Assembly: GCF_932276165.1 (NCBI RefSeq)
Contig: NC_063997.1
Coordinates: 10,612,001 to 10,676,000 of the forward strand
Reading direction: 5' to 3'
Length of the DNA stretch: 64,000 nucleotides
Source: Plutella xylostella
Taxonomy: Eukaryota; Arthropoda; Insecta; Lepidoptera; Plutellidae
Of the stretch, positions 46,798-58,288 are shown piece after piece. Position numbers and translations under genes: made by a program. Under the pieces are notes generated by a model. The model saw only the letters and a program-made list of their open reading frames with translations, ran no database searches and was not told the DNA's origin. Position 1 is the first letter of the stretch; each line of letters starts with the position of its first letter.

Positions 46798-47712
46798 TAA
46801 AACGTTAGGAACTCTTTAATTCCATTTCCAGCAATCAGCAAACTAACGCTCCTTCACTTGATTCTCTCCCATGTATTGTAAGCGGTCTGCAAATAGTTTC
46901 CGAGCCCACTTTGTAGGTTAACAGCCTAATAACGCCAGCATAAAACAAAGTCCACGATACGGAATGGATGATTGAAGATAACCGGGCCGTGTGTCGTTAA
47001 CTTTAGTTCTGCGGGAGCTAAGCATAGATGGATCATCAACTCAAAGTCAAAGTCAAAGTCAAAGTCAAAGTTTTGCTCCTTTTTCAGTGTACATTGACAA
47101 TTTAAATGGCTTTTTATGTTGGCTTTAAAGCTTTGTGGATGAAGAGGGAGGGTTCGTTTCTCGTCCTTTTAAACTTTCCTGACAAATATGAGTAAAAATA
47201 AATTACTTATCCATATCAGTTATTTTCCAGGTTCACTTGAATTAACACATTCAACATGAATGTAACATAGTACTTAGCTATACTAGACTATAGGAGGTAT
47301 ACTAGTAAAGACAATCTACTCGTAGTACTCCCTTTTAGATAGATAGATACACTGTTTATTTACTTAACACAATACATACACAGGTTTTTAATTATTTGGT
47401 ACAATACTCCTGAAGCAACTATACATATTATATTCCTTGCCTTGCCTAAATCACAACTTTAGAGCACAAATCAAGCAACATGCTTATACCAAAAAATCTA
47501 TGATTAAGCACCCTGTACACAAAGTTTTCGCGATAATCCGTGCCTGTTCCCGCGTCGGACCGGTCCGGTCCCTGATAGCATCTCGGAGGTGTTAATATAG
47601 CATTAAAATTGCCAGCCGACTCCCGGCCCATTATGTCTGATAGGCGATCGGTTCACGGGCTAGTCAGGAAGCCATACAACCACAGTTAAGATACTTACCA
47701 ACAGTAGTTTGG
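46798..47712. other. non-coding stretch with LINE tails
   Basis: AAAGTCAAAGTCAAAGTCAA at about 47045 is a minus-strand LINE tail like that at 22543. AGATAGATAGATACACTG at about 47338 is probably another. The open frame at 47446-47631 has no recognisable pattern. Confidence 0.4.
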
Positions 47713-47839
47713 CTGGAGGGTTATTTTAGCTTGACTAAAAACTAACGAAATAGTGCCTTCATTCATTTGGTACGTTTAATGCAACGAGATAGTGCCGTGG
47801 CTTGCGCAGAAGTTTAATTCGTAAGATAGAGTAAACCCG
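47713..47839. mobile_element. fold-back MITE (GGGTCACTCT family, copy E)
   Basis: CTGGAGGGTTATTTTAG at the left; AATGCAACGAGATAGTGCCG and GTGGCTTGCGCAGAAG as core; AGATAGAGTAAACCC near the right end. It is diverged relative to copy D. Confidence 0.55.
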
Positions 47840-48070
47840 TTAAGTCTTGACCGACTGGGCGGCTTTGTGATTAGCAACGCAGATTTTTCCCTCTACAAGT
47901 AATGTGCCGGCATCCTGTCTTATCAAAAACATACATTTTAAGTAACATTCAACACGATAAAATAAGTTACAAATAAACCTGTAGACCGCTTTCATCAACG
48001 AACGATCTGGTACTCTGCCACTCCCATCACTCTGGACATCTAAACCTTCCACACAAAGATTGTCTTGTAC

Positions 48071-48669
48071 GGTTCTACCTTTTTTGGCATAATATTTATT
48101 TGCCTAATCTCGTATTGCATAGTAACGTTTGGTCAAAGTCTCGTTTCGCCGAAAATTGTATGGCATAAATCTCGTTTAGTAAAATGTTATTTCGCATAAT
48201 ATTGTTTAGTCTAATAAATGACATGGCCAAATCTTGATTAGTTTAATAATGATATGACATAGTAGGTTATATAAAGTAATAATATTCGGGATTTAACTTG
48301 GATGGGGGATCCCATGGGGTTTAATGGCGTCTGTAATAATTATAATGGTCATTAACTTTCGATATTTTAATAATTCAATGTAGTGATTTACGGGATGTAT
48401 GAGAAAAATACCACAATTTGTACATTTTGCATACTTAACATATTATTTATTAACATAATATTAGGAGAAACAAGATTATACCTATACGAACAATTCGAGC
48501 AAACGAGACTTACGAGTTTCAAGATTGTGCCAAAAGAGTTTTAGGCGAAACGAGCCTTATGCCACGTAAGACTTGGCAAAGTGATGATTTGACCAAAAAA
48601 GTTTAGACCTTACGAGTTATGCGAAACGAGTTTTGGGCAATAAAGATTAGGCGAGATGAGGGGAACCCG
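48071..48669. mobile_element. 599-bp element of short degenerate repeats with an 8-bp target duplication
   Basis: TCTTGTAC directly precedes (48063-48070) and directly follows (48670-48677) the element. The ends GGTTCTACCT and the inverse of AGGGGAACCCG are roughly inverted. Both arms consist of degenerate 14-20 base units around CTCGTTTCGCATAA or GGCATAATCTCG. The left arm runs in one direction and the right arm (GCGAAACGAG, CCTTATGCC) in the other. The centre has GGGGGATCCCATGGGG. There is no ORF. An 8-bp duplication fits hAT-like transposition. Confidence 0.7.
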
Positions 48670-49077
48670 TCTTGTACAGATTGCTCGAAGCAATAAGACT
48701 GCCTCTTTGTACCGCTTAGTTTGTTATGTTCTTGTACTTATTCATAGCCGAAATTAAAAACAGCAGGAAATATTTTCGAATACATTTTCCAAGTAGTAAT
48801 GAAAATAAATGAAATGTATTCTTACGGGCAGTCACAATCACAATGAAACGTTCCTATTCAGAGATGCAATGTAACTAGTTACCCGGCACTTCTGTACCCA
48901 TGTAACCATTAATCAATTTGTGTAAAGGCTGCGAGTTATAGCCATAGAGTATAAGTTGAGTTGGTTATAAGATGAAGGAGGTGGTTAGAAATAGGAATTT
49001 AACTCTTCTTTGTGCCTGCTTTACTATTACTGGATTAAAGCAAAATCTGTGATAAAAATCACACTGTCTCTGTCTAA

Positions 49078-49195
49078 GGGCTTGTTTCACAATGTCTGAA
49101 TAATGGCAACCTGTAGGATAAAAGTCATAAAAGACATGCTGTCACTGTCTTTTTTCCCACACGTAGCCATCACGCAGACATTGTGAAACAGGCCC
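49078..49195. mobile_element. MITE with GTTTCACAATGTCTG ends, copy 2
   Basis: GGGCTTGTTTCACAATGTCT and the inverse of AGACATTGTGAAACAGGCCC. The inner ACATGCTGTCACTGTCT matches the copy at 9017-9161. 118 bp, non-coding. Confidence 0.8.
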
Positions 49196-49381
49196 TATAT
49201 AAGAGGAATTAATTAATTACATGGGGAAATAATTGAAACCTATAGTGTTTAGCTGTCTTCCTACATGTTACTTCTATGATACCGCTTGTTCTATGGTAGT
49301 TAGTTATGCACAGTTGCAGATACGCGTCATGATTCATAATCCCCGAGGGTTTGTTCTCGTTTCTAGTAGGTAGGTAGGTAC

Positions 49382-49462
49382 TACAATAGCGAGAATGAAA
49401 AAGTTCCAGTAACATAACACATGACAGTGACAAGTGGAACTTTGTCATTGCTCGCGAGTGTA
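49382..49462. mobile_element. minimal MITE with TACACTCACGGG-type ends
   Basis: TACAATAGCGAGAATGAAAA and the inverse of TTGTCATTGCTCGCGAGTGT. Only 81 bp, so little more than the two ends is left. Confidence 0.7.
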
Positions 49463-51133
49463 GATGTTCTTAAATATTTATGAAGGATTTTGTTTGATTT
49501 CTTAGTAAAAATTGTGGAAAACACACCTATAGTTAATATGTAAGTGCAATAAAGCTAAATAATTATTGATAAACGATAACTTTCCTGAATTCTTATTAGA
49601 TACCAAACCGAGCGCCGACTAAATCAGTGGCTTTCAAAAATCTGTCAGAGTTATTTGACAAAGTTCTTTACATTAATTATTTGATTCGATATTCCAACTT
49701 CCAAGACCCATACTCTGCACCAGGTCAATAGCTGAGCCTGTGCCTACTGTGGGTTTCAATAAATAATTCTACGCCGGTGGTCTCTACCCAAGTCTGCAGT
49801 CCTGGTCAGTCTGGCTCTAATAATTTATTATCAGATGTGACTGCCCCGCACCTCGCGGCCGTTGATAAACGTAAATGATAAAGAAGACCTGCAGCGCCTT
49901 ACTGCAGCCCTGGTAGCTGCACTTCTATACTTTATGCGATCACTGGAATATTTATGAAAGCATGATCGAAGATGAAAGCCTTAAAGCCTGGTTCACAATA
50001 TCAGAAGTCTTTTCTATAAAGATCATGCTATCACTGTCTAAAACATTATTTAGTCCTTTGTCCAGAGATTTTGAAGTTACTCAGAACACAGCATACTTTA
50101 TATGTATCGTATCGCATATACTTAGTAAGTCACAAAAATAAAAATAATAATACCCTGGTTTTATTCAATTACAGATTTTTATATAAAGTAGTTATACTTA
50201 TAGTTCAGTTTTCATAATTTTATTTACAATTAGGTTAGGCTTCATTATTTAAATGTTAATTTATATTATAAATATAACCTTATTAAATAAATAAGTAGTT
50301 ATATATTTACCTATCTACCTACTTACTTATCAAAGTAAACACAATTCTCGTGTGTGGTATTCTGTGTAACGCGTGTGAGTTTTTAAACATTGTTCCAACT
50401 GTTGTTCTGAATATATTGACCTCTTAGTGTTGTCCATTTTATAAATATCGATAAGTTACACAATTATCTTATTAATTAACGGTGCAAACGTGCCAATAGG
50501 AAACAAAATGTAGCATGAGATGCCCTCCGGTCCGCTGCTTAGAACAACAAAGTACTTTAATATACAAACTAGTCACTCTAAGATAAGATGGAATCTAACA
50601 GCTACTACAAAGTATACAACATGCGGTGTTATCGCTAAAACCAACGCATTTGCATCAATTCTTTGTAGGATTAGGTTTTAAATTGATAGGTGTAGGTACT
50701 TACATGATAACTTTACTATTGATAACCGATGCTTACTTACAAGACCTGATGAAATTTTGATGACGTCAGGACTCTATTTATTGTATACCTCATGCTTTGC
50801 AGCAGGCGCCCATCACCGCAAGCATAAAGTAGCTACAAATTGTAACTTTCGTTAAATTTATCGAAGCTTTACCCCATCTCTACTTCTGTTGTCCTTGTTA
50901 AAGATATTCTGCGTAAGATACGAGGGTGCCTCTAATACACAGCGAGTGGCGCGGCATAAATATGGGAATGCCAGCCGTTTACCTATTTTAACATAATAGG
51001 AGTCTGCTGTGGAAATATATGGAGGGAGATATTACTGTGACTTGCTTGGTATAAATGTGGGTTATGTTGGTTTATAGGGTGCACCTTTATTTGGTAAATA
51101 ATGGCAGGTGCCCGTAGTATATGAGTAAATTAA

Positions 51134-51430
51134 TACACATACGGGCAAATAAACAGTCCCACTTACAAAATGCAGACACTAAATAGCCCCAATTTTTTAA
51201 ACATTTTATAGGATATTTGAACGAAATGTTTACGTTTTTAGTTGCTTATATTCTGATCGTGTTCCAGACATCAACTAAATCGTCTGTCATAGACGTACAA
51301 GGCCATGATGATATTCTGATGCGCCGTTAAATGTACCTACTTAAATTTTGCAGAAGGTGTCATTAAGTTCGTTTTTTTTCCGTCTAGGGGTAATTTTCTC
51401 AATGCAACTTTTTCATTGCCCGTGAGTCTA
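51134..51430. mobile_element. MITE with TACACTCACGGG-type ends, long copy
   Basis: TACACATACGGGCAAATAAA and the inverse of TTTTTCATTGCCCGTGAGTC bound 297 bp. The interior includes TTCTGATGCGCCGTTAAATG and CCGTCTAGGGGTAATTT, found in other copies. Confidence 0.7.
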
Positions 51431-54003
51431 GTTTTCTTATACCTATTGCACAAATGTAATATATAAAAGTATACAAAAGGTGAACTTAATGCTAAAAGCT
51501 AACATTAATTATATGACTATTATATGACATACCTGTTATAAGATCATTTTAATAAATTCTAAATGATTAACTGACTATTAAATATTCATAGAACTAGATT
51601 CATTCTCTATCATGTTTTTAAAATACTTTCACTGAAACATGTTATTCGGTAGAACTATTCCTTCCGGTGTAGATAAAAATGTCAACTGTTTGTATAATTA
51701 ATTGAATACATCTTGCATCTAATTTGCAATCATTAGACGGTTTGAACTTAGACAGTCTCGGATGTTTGTTATGTCCGATCTTAGGTGATAATGATCAGAG
51801 AAATATAAATTCAGATGATGAAAATTACCTACAAGCAACAAGGAATCATTATATAAAACAGTTATATTGAAAGTAAGTAAAAAATACCTTCTAATTTAAG
51901 TTTGAATTACTTTTAGTAATTTCAGTTTCTTTCGGGCAATTTTTGAAAATAATGCAAAATCATAAAAGAAAGTAAAACCCAATGATTACCGACATCACTA
52001 AGCCAGTAAACCGAAACATTGAGATCGACCCACTTTCTTTAATAACATAAAACAACAAATTGTCCTCTGTAAACCACAGTGTAATCAGTACGAACTTCAA
52101 TGTAAATTCAGTTATTTGTAAACTCACCGACCATGTTGAGAAGACCTGTCAGGAGAACTGGATTATCAAGATGCAAGGATCAGTTTATACCGGGTACATC
52201 GGTCGATGATATCGATGAAAGTCGGTGCAGTATCGTTTATAAAGTAGACCAGCAACAGTTTTTTCAAAATTACGTTTAAGGTCGTAATGCAAAAGTCTAC
52301 ATACAAATACACATACACACATACACTCATACACACATACACACATACACAGCACACCAACACTCACACTTGCTTGCGTATGTAGGTATATTATAACTTT
52401 TTTTTCTTTATTATTGCATTAATTTTTAATTTTATAATGTTTTAAATGATCATGAATTTTTGTAATGTTTTATATTTTGTATTTTTAACGGTACTTAACG
52501 AATTTTATATTAATTCTTGTTTTAAAATTTTGTATTAAGTATCTAATTGTGAATTTTATATTAATATTTGTAATGTTTTAAATATTGTGTTATAATAATT
52601 TTGAATTTTATATGAATTTTTGTAATTTTTATTTATTTTGTAATGTTTTAAACTTTGTATTAATTATGAATTTTATGTAATCTTGAATTTTTAAACTATT
52701 TACTAATTTAAGCTAATATTTTTGGTGTATAGTCGAAGCATATAATTGGCAATTTATAGTTGTAAGTTATTCTGTGATAATTTTCCCTTGTACATTGCTG
52801 TTTGTTTCGCTAATAAATAAAATAAATAAATAAATAAATACAGGTCTATCATACAGAACAGTTCATACAGAACCTCAACTACAGGTTTTGCAATATATGA
52901 AATCGTAAAATTTTAGGTTTTCTGGTGGCCGAAGGTGGGCTCTTTTTATAAGTGGATCTTTTTCATTGCTCGTGAGAGTCGTGAGTGTATAAGTTATTCG
53001 AAACGTGTGCCGTCATCGCGGCAATTTATAAATCACTCACATTCAGCTGCTAATAGTTCTGTCGTTGCACTCATCTCTCGACTCGAAAACTCTCACTTTT
53101 CTCATCTCCTAACTTTCGCCAAATATAACAGCGTAGTCAAATCCATTGAAAATAGTTTTTTGAATCGATGGCGTGATGTACTGGCGTGAATTGCAACTTT
53201 GAAAATCTCAGCATCATTCGATAATCATTTATTATGATGAGTGTGAAGAGAAATCCGTACATAATTTACCTAAGGGCTCTGTTTCTGCTTCTCTGTATAT
53301 TTTACTTTAAAATAATATGTGTATATTTCAGGGCCATGGTCTAGCTTGTAAAGTATGTCTTAACATAAGAGCTGATCCACTTTTGCATCGACCCCTATTC
53401 GAGCTACCAACAAACTATTTGACTCTCGAAACGGTTTAAAACATTCCTTACACCTACATGTATCTCTATACACATGCAGGTAGTGTAAAATACCGCGTAT
53501 CGACCACAAACATGTCATCTCGGCTCACAAGGCAGCAATCTTCGACAGTGTCGGCTGCAGCAGTCAAGCACCGTTCCCGCCCGCGGGTGTACGCAGACTA
53601 ACTGGACCAATGGTTTCAATAACTGTTGCCATTTTTAGAACTAGGTACGGTCTCTAAATACGAAGGAAAAAGAGGATGTATATTGTGTCGTGTGTTAGTT
53701 ATACTGGCTGTAAAAGTAAAGGTCCCAAAAAAACTTATAAGCACATGATTAACTAATCAACGTTTCTAGAGGTTAAGAAACAATATCCTCGCTAATGAAC
53801 TTTTTTTCCGATATTTCATAGGTTTATTATGTAAACATTGACTGTTCAGGTAAAATTTTGTTTGGAAAATTGAACAATAATATTCGTATCCGACCGTTTG
53901 ACCAGTAGATCACATGATTTAATTCCATTATAACAAAACAATCAAACTCTCCTTTTCCTTCATATTTATGTATAGCCATGTAGCTTCGACATTGGGACGC
54001 TTA
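51431..54003. other. non-coding, AT-rich, with low-complexity repeats
   Basis: An ACAC/ACAT microsatellite lies at 52297-52350. A degenerate series of TTTTGTAATGTTTTA-like units lies at about 52420-52700, followed by AATAAATAAATAAATAAATA at about 52817, which resembles a LINE 3'UTR and tail on the plus strand. A MITE end with a duplicated terminus lies at 52950-52989. ATG at 53512 opens a GC-rich 29-codon frame that could be a small first coding exon. Confidence 0.4.
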
Positions 54004-54321
54004 GTGCCAATTTCTCCATAGTCGGAGGGATTGGTTCATCAATTATACGTCATCTCCATATAAAATTCTTGACAGATGCGTCAAAAGTCAACCACTAGTC
54101 AAAAATTAATAATGCACATGCAGATCTTCACACCCGAATCATTAAATCGTAAGAGCCTTAAAAAAACAAATGCATTTTGCACCTTTTTCGAAAGAAATAG
54201 GAGTCAATATCATGTGTCACATAATCGAAAACAACCGATCTGTCAAAGATTTCTATGCGCATTATCAATTTTGGAGCACTGTACCTGGTTATGCTCTAAC
54301 CGACTATGGAGAAATTGGCAC
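54004..54321. mobile_element. MITE with GTGCCAATTTCTCCATAGTC ends, copy 3, with internal insert
   Basis: GTGCCAATTTCTCCATAGTC and its perfect inverse GACTATGGAGAAATTGGCAC, flanked by TTA on both sides. Compared with copy 2, about 185 extra bases (54099-54284) sit between CCACTAG and CTGGTTATG. No coding capacity. Confidence 0.85.
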
Positions 54322-54839
54322 TTAGAACAAGTTTGCTACGGAGATTTTTTGATGGAGTCAACTAGTTAGCTAGATTTTTATCAAAAAGCCCTTGTCTTTG
54401 CATAATATTTTTTTAATATGTTAATACATAATAAAGTATGTTACAGATGTGAACGTGATTAGAACTAGATCATATTTAAATTCTCAACTTCCGTAATACT
54501 TTCCGGTGTCCTAATCTCCTTTATGTACTCATATAATAAGTTGTTTATATCGAAAACATTCTCATTTATGTAATAGTGCACTATAAACTCGTGTTTTTCA
54601 TTTATAACGAGTTCTAACCATTGACTTGTTATATTTAGGTTTTGAATAATAATAACATTCTTACATAACTTCTTCGTGTTCAGATTTTTGCGGTCATTTT
54701 ATGTTTGTGCCTTCACTTGCTTGCTTCGGTTGGAATACTCTTTTAGGTTCCCCTTAGCTTACCTATAACGAATATAATTATAATCGATATAATTATACAG
54801 ATTGTTGATTTCATTTTCATGCTTAGACATAATTATAAT

Positions 54840-54889
54840 GCTGCACATGTAGGTTTCGGCTTAGTATACCCTTTTTGCAACACCCTGTA
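54840..54889. mobile_element. solitary end of the TACAGGGTGTTGC MITE family
   Basis: GCTGCACATGTAGGTTTCGG and CTTTTTGCAACACCCTGTA match the right end of the copies at 46074 and 56717. No left end is present. Confidence 0.65.
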
Positions 54890-54930
54890 TTAATAATCGC
54901 TTGCAGATGCTTGATACTAGGTAGGTAACA

Positions 54931-55199
54931 TAGCCAAAAGGATTAGCACGCTGAAATGGCAATGGGCTGGCCACGTAGCCCGCAGAGCCGACGACCGCTG
55001 GAGTAGAAAGGTTCTGGAGTGGAGACCCCGTGTCGGCAAACGGCGTGTCGGTCGCCCCCCAACCCGTTGGTCTGATGATCTGCGGAAGGTAGCGGGAAGC
55101 CGCTGGATGCAGATGGCGGGTGACCGTTTGGGGTGGCGATCGTTAGGAGAGGCCTATGTCCAACAGTGGACTACGGAAGGCTGAGAGAGAGAGAGAGAG
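54931..55199 (+). mobile_element. 5'-truncated RTE-type LINE with a 12-bp target duplication
   Basis: The insert codes for the very end of the reverse transcriptase (RISTLKWQWAGHVARRADDR, then GRPPTRWSDDLRKVAGSRW) and ends in a GA repeat tail (GCTGAGAGAGAGAGAGAG). AGGTAGGTAACA lies on both sides (54919-54930 and 55200-55211). It differs from the matching part of the minus-strand copy at 60519-61319 by only about two bases in 260. Confidence 0.9.
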
Positions 55200-55244
55200 A
55201 GGTAGGTAACAAAAAAATAACTAACTGAAACCACACTTTAAAAA

Positions 55245-55752
55245 ATATAATGTGTTGACCCTACCATCACTTTATATCTTTGAAACTGCCGTATTCGTTA
55301 GGTCTAATTTAAACCTGTTCAATAAACTTAAAAGTAAAAGAGACACTAAATTGTGTGCTCCGGTCCGCTCAACCACCCTGTTTAGCAAGAGCATATTTGG
55401 TATGGCTCCGAAAATATATAATAAGCTACCTAAATGCATTAGAAATATAGATAATACACATTTGTACAAACTAACATTAAGGAAATTACTAATAGGCAAA
55501 TGCTACTATAGTTTGCAAGAGTTCCTAGACGACAATTTTGACTAGAAATAATATAATATATAATTAATAATATTTGATGATCTTAATTTTATACTGATAG
55601 TGACATAATTGTAATTAGATAAATAATATTTGCATGCCTGCATGGTAGAATATAGTGATTTTTTTTTTAATTTATTGACATTTTAATGTAACATCTTATG
55701 TAACACTTATATTCATGCAAATAAACAATACTTTACTTTACTTTACCTTTAC
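55245..55752 (+). mobile_element. 3' fragment of a second LINE family
   Basis: A 97-codon frame (55252-55545) reads LTLPSLYIFETAVFVRSNLN, later SIFGMAPKIYNKLPKCIRNI, and ends LRKLLIGKCYYSLQEFLDD before the stop. This is the characteristic C-terminal tail after the reverse transcriptase of a jockey/CR1-group LINE. An AT-rich 3'UTR follows and ends in ACTTTACTTTACTTTA. It is 5'-truncated. Confidence 0.8.
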
Positions 55753-55910
55753 AGTTTTCATGTAACTTCGCATAGACGCGACATCGTCGGTACAAAACCC
55801 GCACAGGGTAATTTATCTATGTATTTGTTCATCCAAGCTGGCTGCTCGTAAATCCAGCCACCGGTGCAATACTCCCGCTACCAAACTACGGCCCCGGCGC
55901 AGGCGCATTA

Positions 55911-56090
55911 TATAGGGTGTTCGAGAAAGTATGGATCTAAAGAAATACATCTATTTCTGAGCAACCTTTGCAGAATGGAAAACTCGCGATTTTGTTTTCG
56001 CTTCGGAATGGTTGTTGGTCACGAAACTTTTTAGCGTGGGGAGTAGAGATACCTTACTATTACTACACCAGTATTGTAACACCCTGTATA
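55911..56090. mobile_element. MITE with TATAGGGTGTTC ends (relative of the TACAGGG family)
   Basis: TATAGGGTGTTCGAGAAAGT and the inverse of TATTGTAACACCCTGTATA bound 180 bp. The interior shares AACTCGCGATTTTG and GGTCACG-type words with the TACAGGGTGTTGC family but is otherwise different. Probably a subfamily. Non-coding. Confidence 0.6.
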
Positions 56091-56470
56091 ATACGACCTA
56101 AGTCAGAAGCTAAAATGTAAATTTATAAAATAAATAAGTTACGCACGCTCTGCACTTCGAATTACCTATACAGAGTACTGCGGGAATACAGTGAACTTAT
56201 GTTTGTAATATTTGCACAATAAAGAATTAAATAATAATAATAACTTTTATTGAACGTTTACACCTTATTCTCCCATGGCTACTCAAATGGTTTTCGCACT
56301 TTACTCGAGGGGTTAAAGTTCAAAATAAGCTGGGATCCATATTATTTTATAAGATGCACACTATATACGTCAAACTTAGCGACGTATAACTTGGATTTTT
56401 TTAGTTCCTAGACTTTTTCGTTCAAATGTGGCAATTACAAACATAACGTATACAAGGAAAAAAAATTAGG

Positions 56471-56687
56471 TACAGTGCCACAAACTTATCTGTTCCGGTG
56501 AGAGTTCACATAAATGTCTAATATTTCTTCATTCTATAAGATTTTAAGTTTGCTCGTATTGTTAATTCGCTCTTGCGGTGTTAATAAACCCACCTAATCT
56601 TTTACAATATACAATTCAATAGTAAGTAATGAGATATGGATCAATTTAGTTCACTCTCACCGGAACAGATAAGTTTGTCGCACTATA
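56471..56687. mobile_element. MITE with TACAGTGCGACAAAC ends, copy 2
   Basis: TACAGTGCCACAAACTTATC and the inverse of GATAAGTTTGTCGCACTATA. The interior is the reverse complement of the copy at 3658-3875 (AACCCACCTAATCT, GTAATGAGATATGGATCAA). Confidence 0.85.
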
Positions 56688-56716
56688 TATAAAAATTTAT
56701 ACCTAATCTATACCTA

Positions 56717-56985
56717 TACAGGGTGTTGCAAAATTGGTATACTAAGCCGAAACCTAGATGTGCAGCATGGTATATCTAAGCCTGAAACTGAAATCAGAAT
56801 TTGGAAATTCGCGAATTTTTATTTTTATTTTCCATAGTAAAAATTCACGTGACCAACAAAGTTTCAATGGAAAATTTAATTTTTTTTTCGCGAATTTTCA
56901 TATTCTGATTTCAGTTTCAGGCTTAGATATACCATGCTGCACATGTAGGTTTCGGCTTAGTATACCCTTTTTGCAACACCCTGTA
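56717..56985. mobile_element. MITE with TACAGGGTGTTGCAAAA ends, full copy
   Basis: TACAGGGTGTTGCAAAATTG and its inverse TTTTTGCAACACCCTGTA, TA on both sides. The arms pair almost to the centre (CTGAAACTGAAATCAGAAT facing ATTCTGATTTCAGTTTCAG), so the RNA or single strand would form one long hairpin. 269 bp. Confidence 0.9.
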
Positions 56986-57016
56986 TAGAAATAGGTAATA
57001 GAAACTACATACAACA

Positions 57017-57218
57017 TCCTTACTAATATTATAAATGCGAGAGTAACTGTGTCTGTCTGTCTGTCTGTTACTCTTTCACGCCAAAACTACAGAACGGATT
57101 TGAATGAAATTTAGTATACATACGGTCCAGACCCTGGGAAAGAACATAGGCTACTTTTTATCTCGGAATTCCCACGGGAAAACTTTTTAGGCGAAGCGAA
57201 GCGCGCGGGAACAGCTAG
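57017..57218 (+). mobile_element. Lep1-type non-autonomous Helitron
   Basis: It begins TCCTTACTAATATTATAAAT and includes TTACTCTTTCACGCCAAAAC, GGATTTGAATGAAATTTAGT and ATAGGCTACTTTTTATC, the hallmark words of Lep1. It ends CTAG, preceded by a GC-rich GAAGCGCGCGGG. The bordering bases are A (57016) and T (57219), matching Helitron insertion between A and T without duplication. A TCTG microsatellite near 57050 lies inside. No ORF. Confidence 0.85.
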
Positions 57219-57466
57219 TCCTCTATATTTGGTGTAGTCTGCTGTAACAGCACAAGTAATCGAATCGGGCTTGCGGGACCCGACAGAGCGGACTGACGCT
57301 GCCGGCGCCGCGACCGGGCCCGGGTTCGACTCCCGGCCGCTACACTGAACCATAGACTAATACATTAGTGTATTAATCTATGACTGAACCATAGACAGAG
57401 GTAGATTGTGATATATTATTGTAAATTTGCAGTTGTGACAAACACTAGAAAGAAAGAAAGATACAC
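57219..57466 (+). mobile_element. second SINE-like unit with a tRNA B box
   Basis: GGGTTCGACTCCCGGCCGC at 57322 is a B-box-like tRNA segment. The unit ends in a GAAAGAAAGAAAG tail just before the LTR element. A convincing A box at normal spacing is not seen. AATACATTAGTGTATTAA is a small palindrome inside. Confidence 0.4.
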
Positions 57467-57472
57467 TAGGGG

Positions 57473-57719
57473 TGTACAGAGCGGTATGCAATTTCACACT
57501 CTGTATAAGATTATTGTCAATTAGAGATGTCAGGATGTCAGGGTGTCAGAATGAATACATAACCGATACGTATAAAGGTCTATAATGTACTAAAGCTTAA
57601 ACTTATAATAATCGTAAATGTAATAATCGTGTATTTACAAAGATGTCACGACTTCCTTAATTGAGGGCGCGCATGTACGCGCTGTCATCAAATAGTCTCA
57701 TGTATGAGTGGCTCATACA
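57473..57719 (-). repeat. 3' LTR of the retroelement
   Basis: 247 bp, plus-strand TGTACAGAGCGG through GGCTCATACA, with TG...CA ends. The adjoining GTGGCAGTA (minus strand, 57729 to 57721) may be the end of the plus-strand primer tract; a GGTGGCAG-like sequence there is common in BEL elements. Confidence 0.85.
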
Positions 57720-57895
57720 TACTGCCACCCAAGAGAACGAAAGCTACCTAGGTTAACTAATTAACTGAATCAAGGTTAAGTCTAGTCTTAAATATTTACA
57801 TGTCATCACGTTAGTCAATGTGCAGTAACAATAGTTTAGTGCAAGTTAGTTCCATTCCTAACTATAAATAATTACAAAATCTAATGCAAAATGTC

Positions 57896-58288
57896 TTAAT
57901 CAAATGTCACTGTATGGTCTATCATGAATGAGGACGTCGATTTATTTAGATTGTTCAAAGATTGATTTGAGTCACAACACTTCACTGGTGAGGCTACTTG
58001 TATATGACAGGGCACTACCTCATTAGCAACACTGCACTTGTACTCACTCACTCCCGGCCTCCGCCGGGTCATCTCGATCGGAGGCTCCTCTCGCGTACGC
58101 GGCCGCTTCTTGCATCTTTGCTTTATATTCAGTGGGGATGATATAATATAAGGTTTTATTGTGTCAATGTTCATTTTCATAACACAGCCCTGACCTAGTG
58201 CAATGATTCTCATGCATTGTAAGCGTTTCGTCGATACTCCAGCTGGGCATAAAATGCGAACGTAGCATTCCTGGCCGCATGTAAACAA
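57896..58288 (-). pseudogene. possible envelope-like remnant in the LTR element
   Basis: A 130-codon frame lies in the 3' part of the element, where an env gene would sit. About 60 residues near its start show a tryptophan just upstream, two cysteines, and a Leu-Gly-Gln-Gly-Cys turn at about 31-35. That spacing resembles the C-terminal ectodomain of baculovirus-F-like envelope proteins found in insect LTR elements. The second half (basic RRRP-rich) does not look conserved, and no membrane anchor is visible. It is a broken fragment; the assignment is inference. Confidence 0.3.

Larger units (their letters stand above)
48670..51133. other. non-coding stretch with two small MITEs
   Basis: It contains MITEs at 49078-49195 and 49382-49462. 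A possible half copy of the first family lies at about 49985-50045 (GCCTGGTTCACAATATCAGA). GTAGGTAGGTAGG is at about 49367. No exon is supported. Confidence 0.4.

Noticed and set aside
52166..52367. Cysteine/valine-rich minus-strand ORFs
   Set aside because: Their VCVYVC runs are translations of the ACAC/ACAT microsatellite.
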